From JAKAKT01 sp041305385 (GTDB taxonomy: Archaea; Micrarchaeota; Micrarchaeia; Burarchaeales; JAKAKT01): a stretch of 64,000 nt of DNA. The notes under the pieces are model-generated. The model did not search any database, had not been told where the DNA came from, and worked only from the letters and a program-made list of their open reading frames with translations. Shown here piece after piece: positions 49,419-57,545 of this stretch (the stretch's first letter is position 1; each line of letters starts with the position of its first letter). The position numbers and the translations under genes are program-made. The stretch covers positions 39,206 through 103,205 of the forward strand of contig JBFYLO010000011.1 in assembly GCA_041305385.1 (NCBI GenBank). Reading direction: 5' to 3'.

Positions 49419-50710
49419 TCATCATCACCCTGCTTGTCTGCTATGCGCACAGCCGCTCCCTTGGTGTTCCAAGTTCCGGTGATTGCTGCAGTGGAGTTGC
49501 CTTCCTTGCCGGCCTCGTAGGTGCCGGTTCCCCTCAGTATGGCGATTCCATTGCCCGTTGCATAGAGCTCGATTCCGTTCCCGCTCAATGCCACAGTGAA
49601 CCTCGAGCCTGAGACCTCGATGCTCCCCGCGTCAGTGAATGCGCGCACTTTTATGTACTTGGCTTCCCTGTTGGCGGAGCTGTTGTCCATCTCCTTCCCG
49701 CCGGTCACGCTTATGACTGCGTCGCCTGCCCTGTCCATCACCATCACTTTCCCACCGCTGGTGAAGTTCGCTTCAACTGTCCCGTTCCCGGAAATCTCGG
49801 CCTGTCCATTCCCCTTTGCATGAATCCATCCGTTTCCAATCACAGTCAAGTGCCCGCGCTTCATGACGCACTGCCTCAAGTCCTCCTTGAGCTCCTGGGC
49901 AATCTTCTTGGCTTCAACCATGTGCTTGTGCGCCTCCTGCAGATGGCCATAGCCCAGAGTTGTATCGCTTTCGTTGGTGCTGTTCCCGAATAGGCTGCCA
50001 GCCATGTTCTTCTCCTGCTCCGCAAGCCTCAGCTGCTCCCTGAACTGATCGAGGTGCGCATTCGCCTGGGAAACATCAAAGCCTGCCAGGCTGCACCTGG
50101 AAATCAGCTCCTCAGTCTTGTTCTCCGCCTTCCAGCCCATGGCTATTGCGTCGTCAATCTTCCCGACGCCTATGCCCCCGACTGCGACCCGGGCAGCGTG
50201 CCTCGCATCCTGCCACTCGCGCTTCACGAGCTTCGCCTGCTCGATGAGCTCCTTGCCATTCGTCACGTTGGCGAGGTTGCCCAAAATTTCCGTGAGTTCC
50301 TCTCCCCTTTCGCGTATTCGCTCCCGGTACATCTCCTTCTCTTGTTCACTCAGCCTCTTGGCATTGGTCACCTGGTTGTCCGCGACTTCGAGCATCTTCT
50401 GGAGCAGGGAAATCGCCTTGGAAGTGTAATCCTTGCCCTTCTGAATCTGTGCTTCCTTGGTTTCCTGGCGCTTCTCCTTCCATTTCGCCATGCTCTCAGC
50501 GTATTTCTGCTTCGCTTCCTCGTAGTTTTCCCTGAAGCGTTCCTGCATTACCTGGCCGTTGCCGTTTGCATTTACTGAAGTCTGGACTGCCTGAACAGTC
50601 CCTCCCTCATTCCCCTTTTCCGAGTCCTTCCCCAACCCATTCCCATTCGAGGCCCAAACAGCCCCGAAGAGAACGAAGCAGGCGAGGAGGACAAAAACCC
50701 AATTCCTCAT
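49415..50710 (-). CDS. secreted coiled-coil protein with repetitive beta-rich C-terminal half
   Basis: 431 residues. Signal peptide (1-20), Asn/Gly-rich linker, a long coiled coil (about 55-270, Glu/Lys/Arg-rich), then a beta-rich half with repeated N-G-x patterns (VIGNGWIHAKGNGQAEISGNGT, ALSGNGIELYATGNGIAILRGTG), which look like strands of a beta-helix. The first residues MRNWV match those of the NHL protein. Likely surface adhesin or scaffold together with the overlapping lipoprotein. Confidence 0.65.
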   Translation of the reverse strand: MRNWVFVLLACFVLFGAVWASNGNGLGKDSEKGNEGGTVQAVQTSVNANGNGQVMQERFRENYEEAKQKYAESMAKWKEKRQETKEAQIQKGKDYTSKAISLLQKMLEVADNQVTNAKRLSEQEKEMYRERIRERGEELTEILGNLANVTNGKELIEQAKLVKREWQDARHAARVAVGGIGVGKIDDAIAMGWKAENKTEELISRCSLAGFDVSQANAHLDQFREQLRLAEQEKNMAGSLFGNSTNESDTTLGYGHLQEAHKHMVEAKKIAQELKEDLRQCVMKRGHLTVIGNGWIHAKGNGQAEISGNGTVEANFTSGGKVMVMDRAGDAVISVTGGKEMDNSSANREAKYIKVRAFTDAGSIEVSGSRFTVALSGNGIELYATGNGIAILRGTGTYEAGKEGNSTAAITGTWNTKGAAVRIADKQGDDE

Positions 50711-50743
50711 TTCATCAACCCCGCATTAGTTCTACTCAATTCC

Positions 50744-50852
50744 AAGAAAATAACGCGCCATTCCCAAGTCTCGAACGTTCGGGCATTTCGAAATGCCCCC
50801 CGAGCAAGTCGCATTATTTCCTTTGTCTGTTCAAGTTCCCGCGCGTTTTCTT
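50744..50852. repeat. nested palindromes in the gap ahead of the RuBisCO operon
   Basis: In the roughly 300-base gap between the coiled-coil gene and the RuBisCO operon, AACGCGC (50752-50758) can pair with GCGCGTT (50841-50847). Flanking AAGAA/TTCTT extends the stem past a three-base bulge. Inside lie CGAACGTTCG, the perfect 18-base palindrome GGGCATTTCGAAATGCCC (50781-50798) and CTCG/CGAG around it. The remainder of the gap is AT-rich promoter sequence and I see no gene in it. Confidence 0.5.
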
Positions 50853-50979
50853 TTTAAATACACTTTCAGCAAAGCTTTCTTTGAAGCTTTATTGAGGCTT
50901 ATTTTCTCTTTTTAAGGTTTATTCTAACTTGAAACAGAAAAAGAAGCATTGGAGCTTAGAAATCTCCTCCCATCAACTG

Positions 50980-50990
50980 TTTTTAAATTT
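50980..50990 (+). promoter_or_regulatory. TATA box of the regulator-RuBisCO operon
   Basis: TTTTTAAATTT, centred about 25 nt before the ATG of the regulator; predicts a leaderless transcript covering regulator and RuBisCO. Confidence 0.6.
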
Positions 50991-51008
50991 TCTTCCCCAA
51001 ACCTCCTC

Positions 51009-51776
51009 ATGAACCTCGGGGGCCAGTTGTTGTGTTTCGCTCTCCTACTGTTTCTCCCCCAGCTTACCCATTCCGCAAGTGTGAGCGGAATCGTCTGGGA
51101 TGCAGTGAATTCTGGCCCCATCAGCGGGGCAGCAGTCGAGATAAACACCACTCCCCTTCAGAGGGATGTGACCGGTCCCGACGGCTCGTACATATTCCAG
51201 CTCGGGCCGGGGGATTATGGGCTGGTAGTGAAGAAAATAAACGCAGACCAGGAGCTCGAGCAGGTGGCTTCGCAGGAAATAAAAATTTCTGCTGATGGCA
51301 ATTACACAGTTGACATTCTCGCCTTCTACCAGGACATCGAAGTGCCTGATTTCGGGAATGACCCAGGGTTCGAGATTCCCTCGGTTCCAGAGCAGAAGAG
51401 CCCTGGGACAGGCGCCCGGGACATAAATGCCCCGCTTCTCATAGCCTTTCTCGCAATCGCAATGTTAATACTTTTCTTCCTGGTAGTTCGGAAAAAAGGC
51501 GAAAAGCAGAAACCAGAGGAGCAGAAAGGCGAGGTGCCTGCCCCAAAACCAGGGGCTCCCCCCAAGAAGAGGGAAAGGCTTCCTCCAGACCTCAAGCAAG
51601 TTATCAAGGTAATGAAGCGAAATGAAGGGCGAATGACGCAGCTCGAGCTGCGGAAGGAAATCCCGCTCTCGGAAGCGAAGGTGAGCCTGATGATTACGGA
51701 CCTCGAGAGCAGGGGCCTGGTCAGGAGGATAAAGCAGGGGAGAGGGAATATATTGATACTCAAGGAGGAAGGCTGA
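51009..51776 (+). CDS. membrane-anchored winged-helix regulator with external carboxypeptidase-regulatory-like domain
   Basis: 255 residues. Signal peptide (1-22); external beta-sandwich (VSGIVWDAVNSGPISGAAVEI...DGSYIFQLGPGDYGLVV, about 24-105) like CarboxypepD_reg domains; a membrane helix (about 140-160); a Lys/Pro/Glu linker; and a C-terminal winged helix (about 190-253, LEMRKEIPLSEAKVSLMITDLESRGLV-like). Thus an outside sensor tied to a DNA-binding domain inside. Its stop lies ten bases before the RuBisCO ATG, so it may control its own operon. Confidence 0.75.
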   Translation: MNLGGQLLCFALLLFLPQLTHSASVSGIVWDAVNSGPISGAAVEINTTPLQRDVTGPDGSYIFQLGPGDYGLVVKKINADQELEQVASQEIKISADGNYTVDILAFYQDIEVPDFGNDPGFEIPSVPEQKSPGTGARDINAPLLIAFLAIAMLILFFLVVRKKGEKQKPEEQKGEVPAPKPGAPPKKRERLPPDLKQVIKVMKRNEGRMTQLELRKEIPLSEAKVSLMITDLESRGLVRRIKQGRGNILILKEEG

Positions 51777-51786
51777 GGTGATTTCA

Positions 51787-53007
51787 ATGGCATTCTTGAA
51801 ACTAGGATTTGAACCGGACCCGGAAAAATATGTGCTCTGCACCTACTATGTCGAGGCCCCGGACCTGCAGAAAGCGGGCGAGGAACTCGGAGCCGAGAGC
51901 TCGATTGGGACGTGGACGAAAATAGGGACAATGAAGGACTCGATTCTCGATAAGCTCGGGGCCCGCGTCTATTCGATTGAGGGCAGCATCATCAAGATTG
52001 CTTACCCTGTTGATTTATTCGAAGATAACAACATGCCCCAGTTCCTCTCCGATGCTGCAGGGAACATTTTCGGCATGAAGGGAGTCGCGAACTTGCGCTT
52101 CCTCGATTTCACGATTCCGAAGAAATACGCGAACACGTTCCCAGGGCCCCAGTTCGGGAGGGACGGGGTGAGGAAAATACTCGGGACAACCAAGGGCAGG
52201 AGGCCGCACATAGGGACAATCGTAAAGCCGAAAGTGGGCCTTTCCCCGAAAGAAACTGCGAAAGTCGCCTACGAATCCTGGGCAGGCGGGCTCGACTTCG
52301 TCAAGGATGACGAGAATCTCACGGGCCAGAAATTCTGCCCTTTCGATGAGCGGGTGAGCATGGTTCTTGATGCAAAAGACAAGGCGGAGAAAGAGACCGG
52401 CGAGAAAAAGATGTACGCAGCCAACATAACGGGCCCTGCTGATGTGATGCTAAAAAGGGCCGAGTATGTCAAGAGCCTTGGGGGCAACTGCATAATGATT
52501 GACATAATTACAGCCGGGTTCTCGGGATTCCAGTATATCCGCTCCCTCAACCTAGGCATGGCCATTCACGCCCACCGGGCGATGTACGCGGCCTTTGCCA
52601 GGAACCCGAAGCACGGAATCTCCATGCTCCCCATCGCGAAGATGGCGAGGCTGTGCGGAGCGGACCAGCTCCACATAGGGACAGTTGTCGGCAAAATGGA
52701 AGGGAGCAGGGAGGAGGTCCTCGCAATCCACGAGTCGATAAATTCCCCCTGGGCGAAGCTGAACCCACTGTTCTCAGTCTGCAGCGGAGGGCTCGCGCCG
52801 GCCAATGTTCCCGATCTCATGGACATTTTCGGGCCGGACATAGTGATTCAGGCAGGAGGGGGAATCCACGGCCATCCGGACGGGACGAGGGCAGGGGCTG
52901 CTGCGCTCAGGCAGGCCGTGGAAGCATCAATGAAGAAGATTCCCCTTGAGGAATACGCGAAGACCCACAGGGAGCTGGCGCGCTCGCCTGAGAAATGGAG
53001 GCTCTAG
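51787..53007 (+). CDS. rbcL: form III ribulose-bisphosphate carboxylase large subunit
   Basis: 406 residues. Active-site elements are present: IVKPKVGL (Lys 147), the carbamylated Lys with two metal acidics in DFVKDDEN (Lys 173, Asp 175, Glu 176), AHRAMYAA (His), loop 6 GTVVGKMEG (Lys 303), CSGGLAP and QAGGGIHGHPDG. Form III enzymes act in the archaeal AMP/nucleoside pathway, fixing CO2 on ribulose bisphosphate made from nucleotides. ATG is seven bases after GAGGTG. The other enzymes of that pathway are not in the window. Confidence 0.95.
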   Translation: MAFLKLGFEPDPEKYVLCTYYVEAPDLQKAGEELGAESSIGTWTKIGTMKDSILDKLGARVYSIEGSIIKIAYPVDLFEDNNMPQFLSDAAGNIFGMKGVANLRFLDFTIPKKYANTFPGPQFGRDGVRKILGTTKGRRPHIGTIVKPKVGLSPKETAKVAYESWAGGLDFVKDDENLTGQKFCPFDERVSMVLDAKDKAEKETGEKKMYAANITGPADVMLKRAEYVKSLGGNCIMIDIITAGFSGFQYIRSLNLGMAIHAHRAMYAAFARNPKHGISMLPIAKMARLCGADQLHIGTVVGKMEGSREEVLAIHESINSPWAKLNPLFSVCSGGLAPANVPDLMDIFGPDIVIQAGGGIHGHPDGTRAGAAALRQAVEASMKKIPLEEYAKTHRELARSPEKWRL

Positions 53008-53026
53008 CCATAATTCTAAACTCCGC

Positions 53027-54436
53027 GTGATTAGGTTGCAGGACAAAGCGAAATTTGCACTGTTAGCTATCTTGCTATTACAGCTATCAATTCACATCCG
53101 CATAAGCACAAACTATGTTTGGGAGGATGAGGATAATTTCCTGACATTCGGCTGGTTCGGTTCACAAGGAAAAATAATGCACCGCGATTATTACGACATC
53201 CGGCCCCCGATTTTTCCGTTTTTTACCTCGCTTCTGTTTATCCTTCTAGGGGACTCTCTCTTAACTCTACGGCTCGCGATGGCAGTAATCTGCATGCTTT
53301 CAACAGTGCTGACGTATCTAATCGCATCCAGATTATATTCCAAGACAGTGGGAGTTCTTGCTTCCGCGCTGTTCGTTCTTCTTAGTCCTCCATACGCTCC
53401 GTTCATGGTATTATCCGATTCCTCCATAATGTTCCTCTCTTTGTTAGCTTTTTTTATTTTCATAGAGCGAGGAAACAAGCCGACAACGAGCTTCTTGCTT
53501 GGGCTCATCCTCGGGGTTTTATGCGGGGTCAGGCAAACCGGGGTATGGATTGTTCTAAGTTTCTTGATTTTGCTAATTAAACAATTCCACAAGGAAAAAT
53601 CATTTTTTCAAAGACTTGCCTACTTCTTCCTCGGGCTCTTACTCGTAGCCGCGTCGCTGCTTCTTTTTTACTCCTACCTGGGTTCCCAGGATACATTCCT
53701 CAGCAACATAACGGCCCGCCCGGCAACGCTGTTAAGCCCTTATCTGGTGTTCATGGTTTTCGAGCCATCAACATTCTTTTTGTTGCTTTCATTCGCGATA
53801 TTCCTGTTCATTTCAAAGGAAAACAACATGCCCATGAGTTCTTTCGGCTTAATCTCGGTTGCCGCGTTCATGAATTATTTCCCAAATTCGGTGCAGTCCC
53901 ACCTTCTTCCGTTCATACCCTTTTTATCAATCGCCCTGTCATATCTCATCATTGAAGGGAAGCTTGAATCGATGAGAGGATTCAAGAAATACCTGTTTCT
54001 TGGGGTTGTGGCGTTTTCCATACTTATCGGGATTAGTTCATCCTTTGTAACTACGATGATGGGAACCGAAGGCATTGGAATCTACGGGTCAAACCATTAC
54101 TATCTGGCTGCGGAATATGTGGGCCATCGCACTCCTCCCGGGGGGAAGGTTCAGTTTCTGCCCCATGCTCCGCTCTATTACCGAGAGAGGCTTGAACCTG
54201 CCTCCTCGTATTACTTTTGGTTCATGTCTACTGACCCGGAGCCATCGAAAATAGAAAATAGGCTAATCGAAGACCTTGAAAGAGAAAAACCGGCCTATGT
54301 GGTCAATGTCTTTAGGCCGGTCTACCATCTTGACCAGAGATTTCCGAGGCTTTGGTCCTATCTCTACGCTAATTACCATGTAGAAACGAACTTCAGCTCT
54401 GGGGACGAGACGTCATTTGTGCTCAGAAGGAACTAG
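53027..54436 (+). CDS. GT39-type membrane glycosyltransferase
   Basis: 469 residues, about ten membrane helices. First-loop acidic motif VWEDEDN and the following DYYDIRPPIFPFF match lipid-linked-sugar transferases of the PMT/ArnT superfamily. AT-richer codons than RuBisCO, like the other GT39 gene at 19268. The start is GTG, or a TTG nine bases further; an earlier start would run through the RuBisCO coding region. Confidence 0.7.
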   Translation: MIRLQDKAKFALLAILLLQLSIHIRISTNYVWEDEDNFLTFGWFGSQGKIMHRDYYDIRPPIFPFFTSLLFILLGDSLLTLRLAMAVICMLSTVLTYLIASRLYSKTVGVLASALFVLLSPPYAPFMVLSDSSIMFLSLLAFFIFIERGNKPTTSFLLGLILGVLCGVRQTGVWIVLSFLILLIKQFHKEKSFFQRLAYFFLGLLLVAASLLLFYSYLGSQDTFLSNITARPATLLSPYLVFMVFEPSTFFLLLSFAIFLFISKENNMPMSSFGLISVAAFMNYFPNSVQSHLLPFIPFLSIALSYLIIEGKLESMRGFKKYLFLGVVAFSILIGISSSFVTTMMGTEGIGIYGSNHYYLAAEYVGHRTPPGGKVQFLPHAPLYYRERLEPASSYYFWFMSTDPEPSKIENRLIEDLEREKPAYVVNVFRPVYHLDQRFPRLWSYLYANYHVETNFSSGDETSFVLRRN

Positions 54437-54458
54437 AGCTTTTCAGTTGCGCTCTAAC

Positions 54459-55283
54459 TCACTCCATCTTCATTTCAATTGAGTTGTTGGATTTTCCGCC
54501 CTTTGCAGTATACCCCACTCCCGAAACAACGACATTCGTGTTCATTTCCCCTTTCTTCACGGAAGTTTCCCCGTTCGGCTTTGCGGCAACTGCGATGAAT
54601 TGTTTGTTCTCTGGGTCCAGCAGGACCACGACCTCAACGTTCTCTCCCGCTCCAACAGCCATCCCAGATTGAGCGCTGAAGTCTGCAGTCATCCTGAGGG
54701 TTATAGAGTTCGGGTCTCCGCCCCCGCCGCAACCGGACTGGAAGTGGACATTCAGTGTATTCTCGTCATTTAGGAAATTGAGCCCAGAGGGGTATATGTC
54801 CCGGGTTTTTGAGGTATTGGACTTTATCGCAATAACTCCCGCCCTTCTTACTCCGCTTGTTGAGGCACTCGCGGTGTAACTCGCAGTGCAAGAGAGCAGG
54901 ACTTTTTCAGTAACTTCAGCTTCAGCCCCATCAACAACCTTCCCTCTTGTCGCCCCAAGCGATACGTTCCCGGTTACTTGTCCGAATTTCACATCTGAGA
55001 GGCTCGTCACTCCGCTTGACGCAAGCGCCTTGGCAATTGCACCAGTCTGTTTCAGGCCAGTCTGCGCCAACTCCCCGGAAAGCCGTTCAATCACTTCAGT
55101 CTTCTCCTTGCTCGCCTCGCCACCTAAAGAAATTTTCGAGGAGCTCGGCTTCTCAGTAGGCGCCTGTTTCTTTTGCTCAGCTTTCTTTGCTTGAGTCTCT
55201 ACCGGCTTTTTGGTCTGCGCAGTGTCTGGTTTTTCAGTTGTTTTTGTCTTCCATACAAGCCCACCGCTGGTTTCATCCGTCAT
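54459..55283 (-). CDS. unknown protein, single copy of the shared C-terminal domain
   Basis: 274 residues without signal or membrane segment. A Lys/Thr/Pro/Gln linker (about 10-60) leads into a domain (about 65-274) that aligns with the end of the 707-residue upstream protein. Shared blocks: (S)GxLxxxGxxQxGxIAxALxxxGVTS, VVDGxExxxTE, GVRRA, LNxHFQSGC and VVLLDPxNxxFxAVxAKPxG. The ATG follows GCAGGTG by six bases. Gap to the upstream gene is 16 bases, so one operon. Confidence 0.65.
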   Translation of the reverse strand: MTDETSGGLVWKTKTTEKPDTAQTKKPVETQAKKAEQKKQAPTEKPSSSKISLGGEASKEKTEVIERLSGELAQTGLKQTGAIAKALASSGVTSLSDVKFGQVTGNVSLGATRGKVVDGAEAEVTEKVLLSCTASYTASASTSGVRRAGVIAIKSNTSKTRDIYPSGLNFLNDENTLNVHFQSGCGGGGDPNSITLRMTADFSAQSGMAVGAGENVEVVVLLDPENKQFIAVAAKPNGETSVKKGEMNTNVVVSGVGYTAKGGKSNNSIEMKME

Positions 55284-55299
55284 CAACATCACCTGCCAC

Positions 55300-57423
55300 T
55301 TATTTTATATCCACAGTAATCGCATTGCTTGATTTTCCGCCGCACACCTCTCCACCGCCATAATATCCCGTGGTAGTGGCCGTAGTCCCAGCTTGCGTGC
55401 GAGTTATCCCATCCGGTTTCGCAACAACGGCGACAAATTTGTTATTCGCTGGGTCTAGCAAGACCACGCCCTCCACCGTCTCTCCTGGTTCAACAGCCAT
55501 TCCCGGGGAGGCATTGTAATCCCCAGCCATCTTGAGGGTTACGGAGCCGGGGGTGTTCCCACCCCGGCTGCAACCGGACTGGAAATGGATATTCAACGGG
55601 CTCCTATTGAGAAAATTCAAGGTTCCAAATATATCCGGTGAGCTCGACTCCACCGCTTCGATGGCAAAGAGAACGGCGCGCCTGACTCCGCCATCTGAAG
55701 CAGGAGTAGTCTTGTAACTTGCAGTGAAATGGAACATCGTGGGTTCGGTTATCTGGGTTTCGCCCCCATCCACTACAGTTCCTTTTCCGCCAGTTAGTTT
55801 TATCCCCTTAGCTGGCAACGTTTGCACCGCGTAACCTTCAACACTTGTCACCCCTGCCTTACCCAGTGCTTCTGCTATGGGCCCGGCCTGGGTTACGCCC
55901 GCGGCTGTCAGCGCGCCAGACATCGCAGTGACCTGTTCCGGAGTGGCTTTGTCTTCCTCTGGAACCACCTCTGCTTTCTTTGGCTTGGGTCGCTGGGAAT
56001 AGTCTTCCTCTGGAACCACCTCTGCTTTCTTTGGCGTGTCGTGTCCCTTCCCATAGATAATTCTCGGAAGGAGCCAATCCCAAGCGAGATTGACTACTCC
56101 CGCAGCCATGACGACGTGAAGCCATGTCGCGTTCTTGAACTTGAATCCGCTTTTAATGGATTTAGTGGTTGTTTCGGAAATCTTTGTGGAAACATTGTCT
56201 ATCGCGCTTTGCGCTTCCGCAGGAAGGTCTCTTTTCTTCACGCCGAATGTGCTCTCCAACTTCTCATAAATCTTTTTCGATACATCTTCTGGTTTCTTGC
56301 CCCAGAGAGTTTTGTCGTTCTGGACTTCATTTAAAATCAAACCTAAATTAGATTCTAGATTTGCCGAAAGCTGAGTGCGTTCAGCGCGTTTTATAATGTC
56401 TTCGAATTTCGTAAGCACAACTTCCTTTTGTGTGTCGAATGCCTCAAGAGCTTCTCCTTTGAGTGGGCCGGCCTGTTCATAACTGCCAATGCGACCACTC
56501 ACCACCCTGGCCTGTTGAGCCGCATTGACCATAGATTGTTTAAACCTGTTCCCCATCTTGCCAACGCAGTCAGCAATTTCTTTTTCAGTGAAAAGCCCCG
56601 TTTTCTTCAGCTCTTTTTCTATGTCTTTAAGGAGCGTTCTTTCTATCTCTCCAAATCTTGCATTCCGGTTAACTTCTTTGTTATCAACGGTGCTATTATC
56701 AGCCATTACGATTGTCTCGCATTCGATAACCCCTCTTGCGTCGTCCAATGCACCCTGTACCAGTTTCCTCACTTCGCCGTTTTCAGCCATAAGCGCTTCA
56801 ACCCTCTTTCCAGTACCCGTCCTAATTCCACCTCCAAGTTTCTTCGTGTTCTCACCGAGAAAATCGATTTCCTTCGAAAGCGCCTTGCTTACGCTGGCTT
56901 CCTGCTCCGGAGTCCAGGCCCCAGTTTTTCCCTTATCAAAAAGAAACGTGGCGATTTGCGTGTTTTTGCCCCCCAATGGCTTTTCCCACCATATCGCAGC
57001 TGAAAGCCCGGCAATCGTCGCTCCTCCCCCAGAAGCAACGTCTGCAACCGAAACACTCCCCAATACCGGGAGCTGTATAATCTCAATCTCATCCGGAGAA
57101 ACTCCGGCAGCCTTGCAAAGCTGGTTTATTGCCGGCATAATCATCTCGAGCGTTATGTTCGCCGCAGCAGCCACATAAAGACCTTTTCCAACGCGCTCGG
57201 TAGGTATTTTTGTTTCACCGAACCATTTCTTAGGTCTGACCTGAATTTCCCCCTCTTTTCTGGTAAGATTAAGCCCGAGTATTCCGGCAACAACGCTTCC
57301 TTCTGAGAATTCGGATTTAGCCAGCATGACCTTTACAACATTCCAGCTTTTCTTTAGAATGCTATCTTCACTTTCTTTTTCTGCTGGAGCGGATAATTGC
57401 GCCACCTGAAATAAGAACACCAT
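55300..57423 (-). CDS. large unknown protein with C-terminal novel domain
   Basis: 707 residues, not recognised. An N-terminal alpha/beta region with a Gly/Ala-rich hydrophobic patch (GGGATIAGLSAAIWW, about 115-130); a long helical section (about 150-400); one membrane-like helix (WLHVVMAAGVVNLAWDWLLP, about 435-455); a linker with PKKAEVVPEED twice; and a domain (about 500-707) shared with the next gene. Own TATA box (ATTTATATA, 57458-57466 on the minus strand) and GAGGTG SD. Confidence 0.65.
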   Translation of the reverse strand: MVFLFQVAQLSAPAEKESEDSILKKSWNVVKVMLAKSEFSEGSVVAGILGLNLTRKEGEIQVRPKKWFGETKIPTERVGKGLYVAAAANITLEMIMPAINQLCKAAGVSPDEIEIIQLPVLGSVSVADVASGGGATIAGLSAAIWWEKPLGGKNTQIATFLFDKGKTGAWTPEQEASVSKALSKEIDFLGENTKKLGGGIRTGTGKRVEALMAENGEVRKLVQGALDDARGVIECETIVMADNSTVDNKEVNRNARFGEIERTLLKDIEKELKKTGLFTEKEIADCVGKMGNRFKQSMVNAAQQARVVSGRIGSYEQAGPLKGEALEAFDTQKEVVLTKFEDIIKRAERTQLSANLESNLGLILNEVQNDKTLWGKKPEDVSKKIYEKLESTFGVKKRDLPAEAQSAIDNVSTKISETTTKSIKSGFKFKNATWLHVVMAAGVVNLAWDWLLPRIIYGKGHDTPKKAEVVPEEDYSQRPKPKKAEVVPEEDKATPEQVTAMSGALTAAGVTQAGPIAEALGKAGVTSVEGYAVQTLPAKGIKLTGGKGTVVDGGETQITEPTMFHFTASYKTTPASDGGVRRAVLFAIEAVESSSPDIFGTLNFLNRSPLNIHFQSGCSRGGNTPGSVTLKMAGDYNASPGMAVEPGETVEGVVLLDPANNKFVAVVAKPDGITRTQAGTTATTTGYYGGGEVCGGKSSNAITVDIK
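55951..56035 (-). repeat. 34-bp perfect direct repeat in coding sequence
   Basis: Bases 55951-55984 and 56002-56035 are identical, with a 17-base spacer, so the period is 51 bases and the frame is kept (17 residues, carrying KKAEVVPEED). Perfect identity implies recent duplication or gene conversion in the linker of the 707-residue protein. Confidence 0.9.
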
Positions 57424-57457
57424 GCATATGCACCTCGTAATACTTCCTCATCCTGAA

Positions 57458-57466
57458 TATATAAAT
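57458..57466 (-). promoter_or_regulatory. TATA box of the 707-residue gene
   Basis: Minus-strand ATTTATATA, about 39 nt before the ATG, in the 122-base gap after the giant gene. The same gap holds GGGC/GCCC around CCAGT/ACTGG, a possible terminator of the giant gene. Confidence 0.45.
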
Positions 57467-57545
57467 CTCACTGTCCGTGCGTTAAACTAGATTTAGTGCG
57501 GGCTCTCCAAACCAGTTGGCACTGGCAGGCCCATTTATCCACTAT

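Noticed and set aside
51364..51381. GGGTTCGAGATTCCC, T-arm-like
   Set aside because: It lies in frame inside the membrane-anchored regulator gene, and no other tRNA arm surrounds it.
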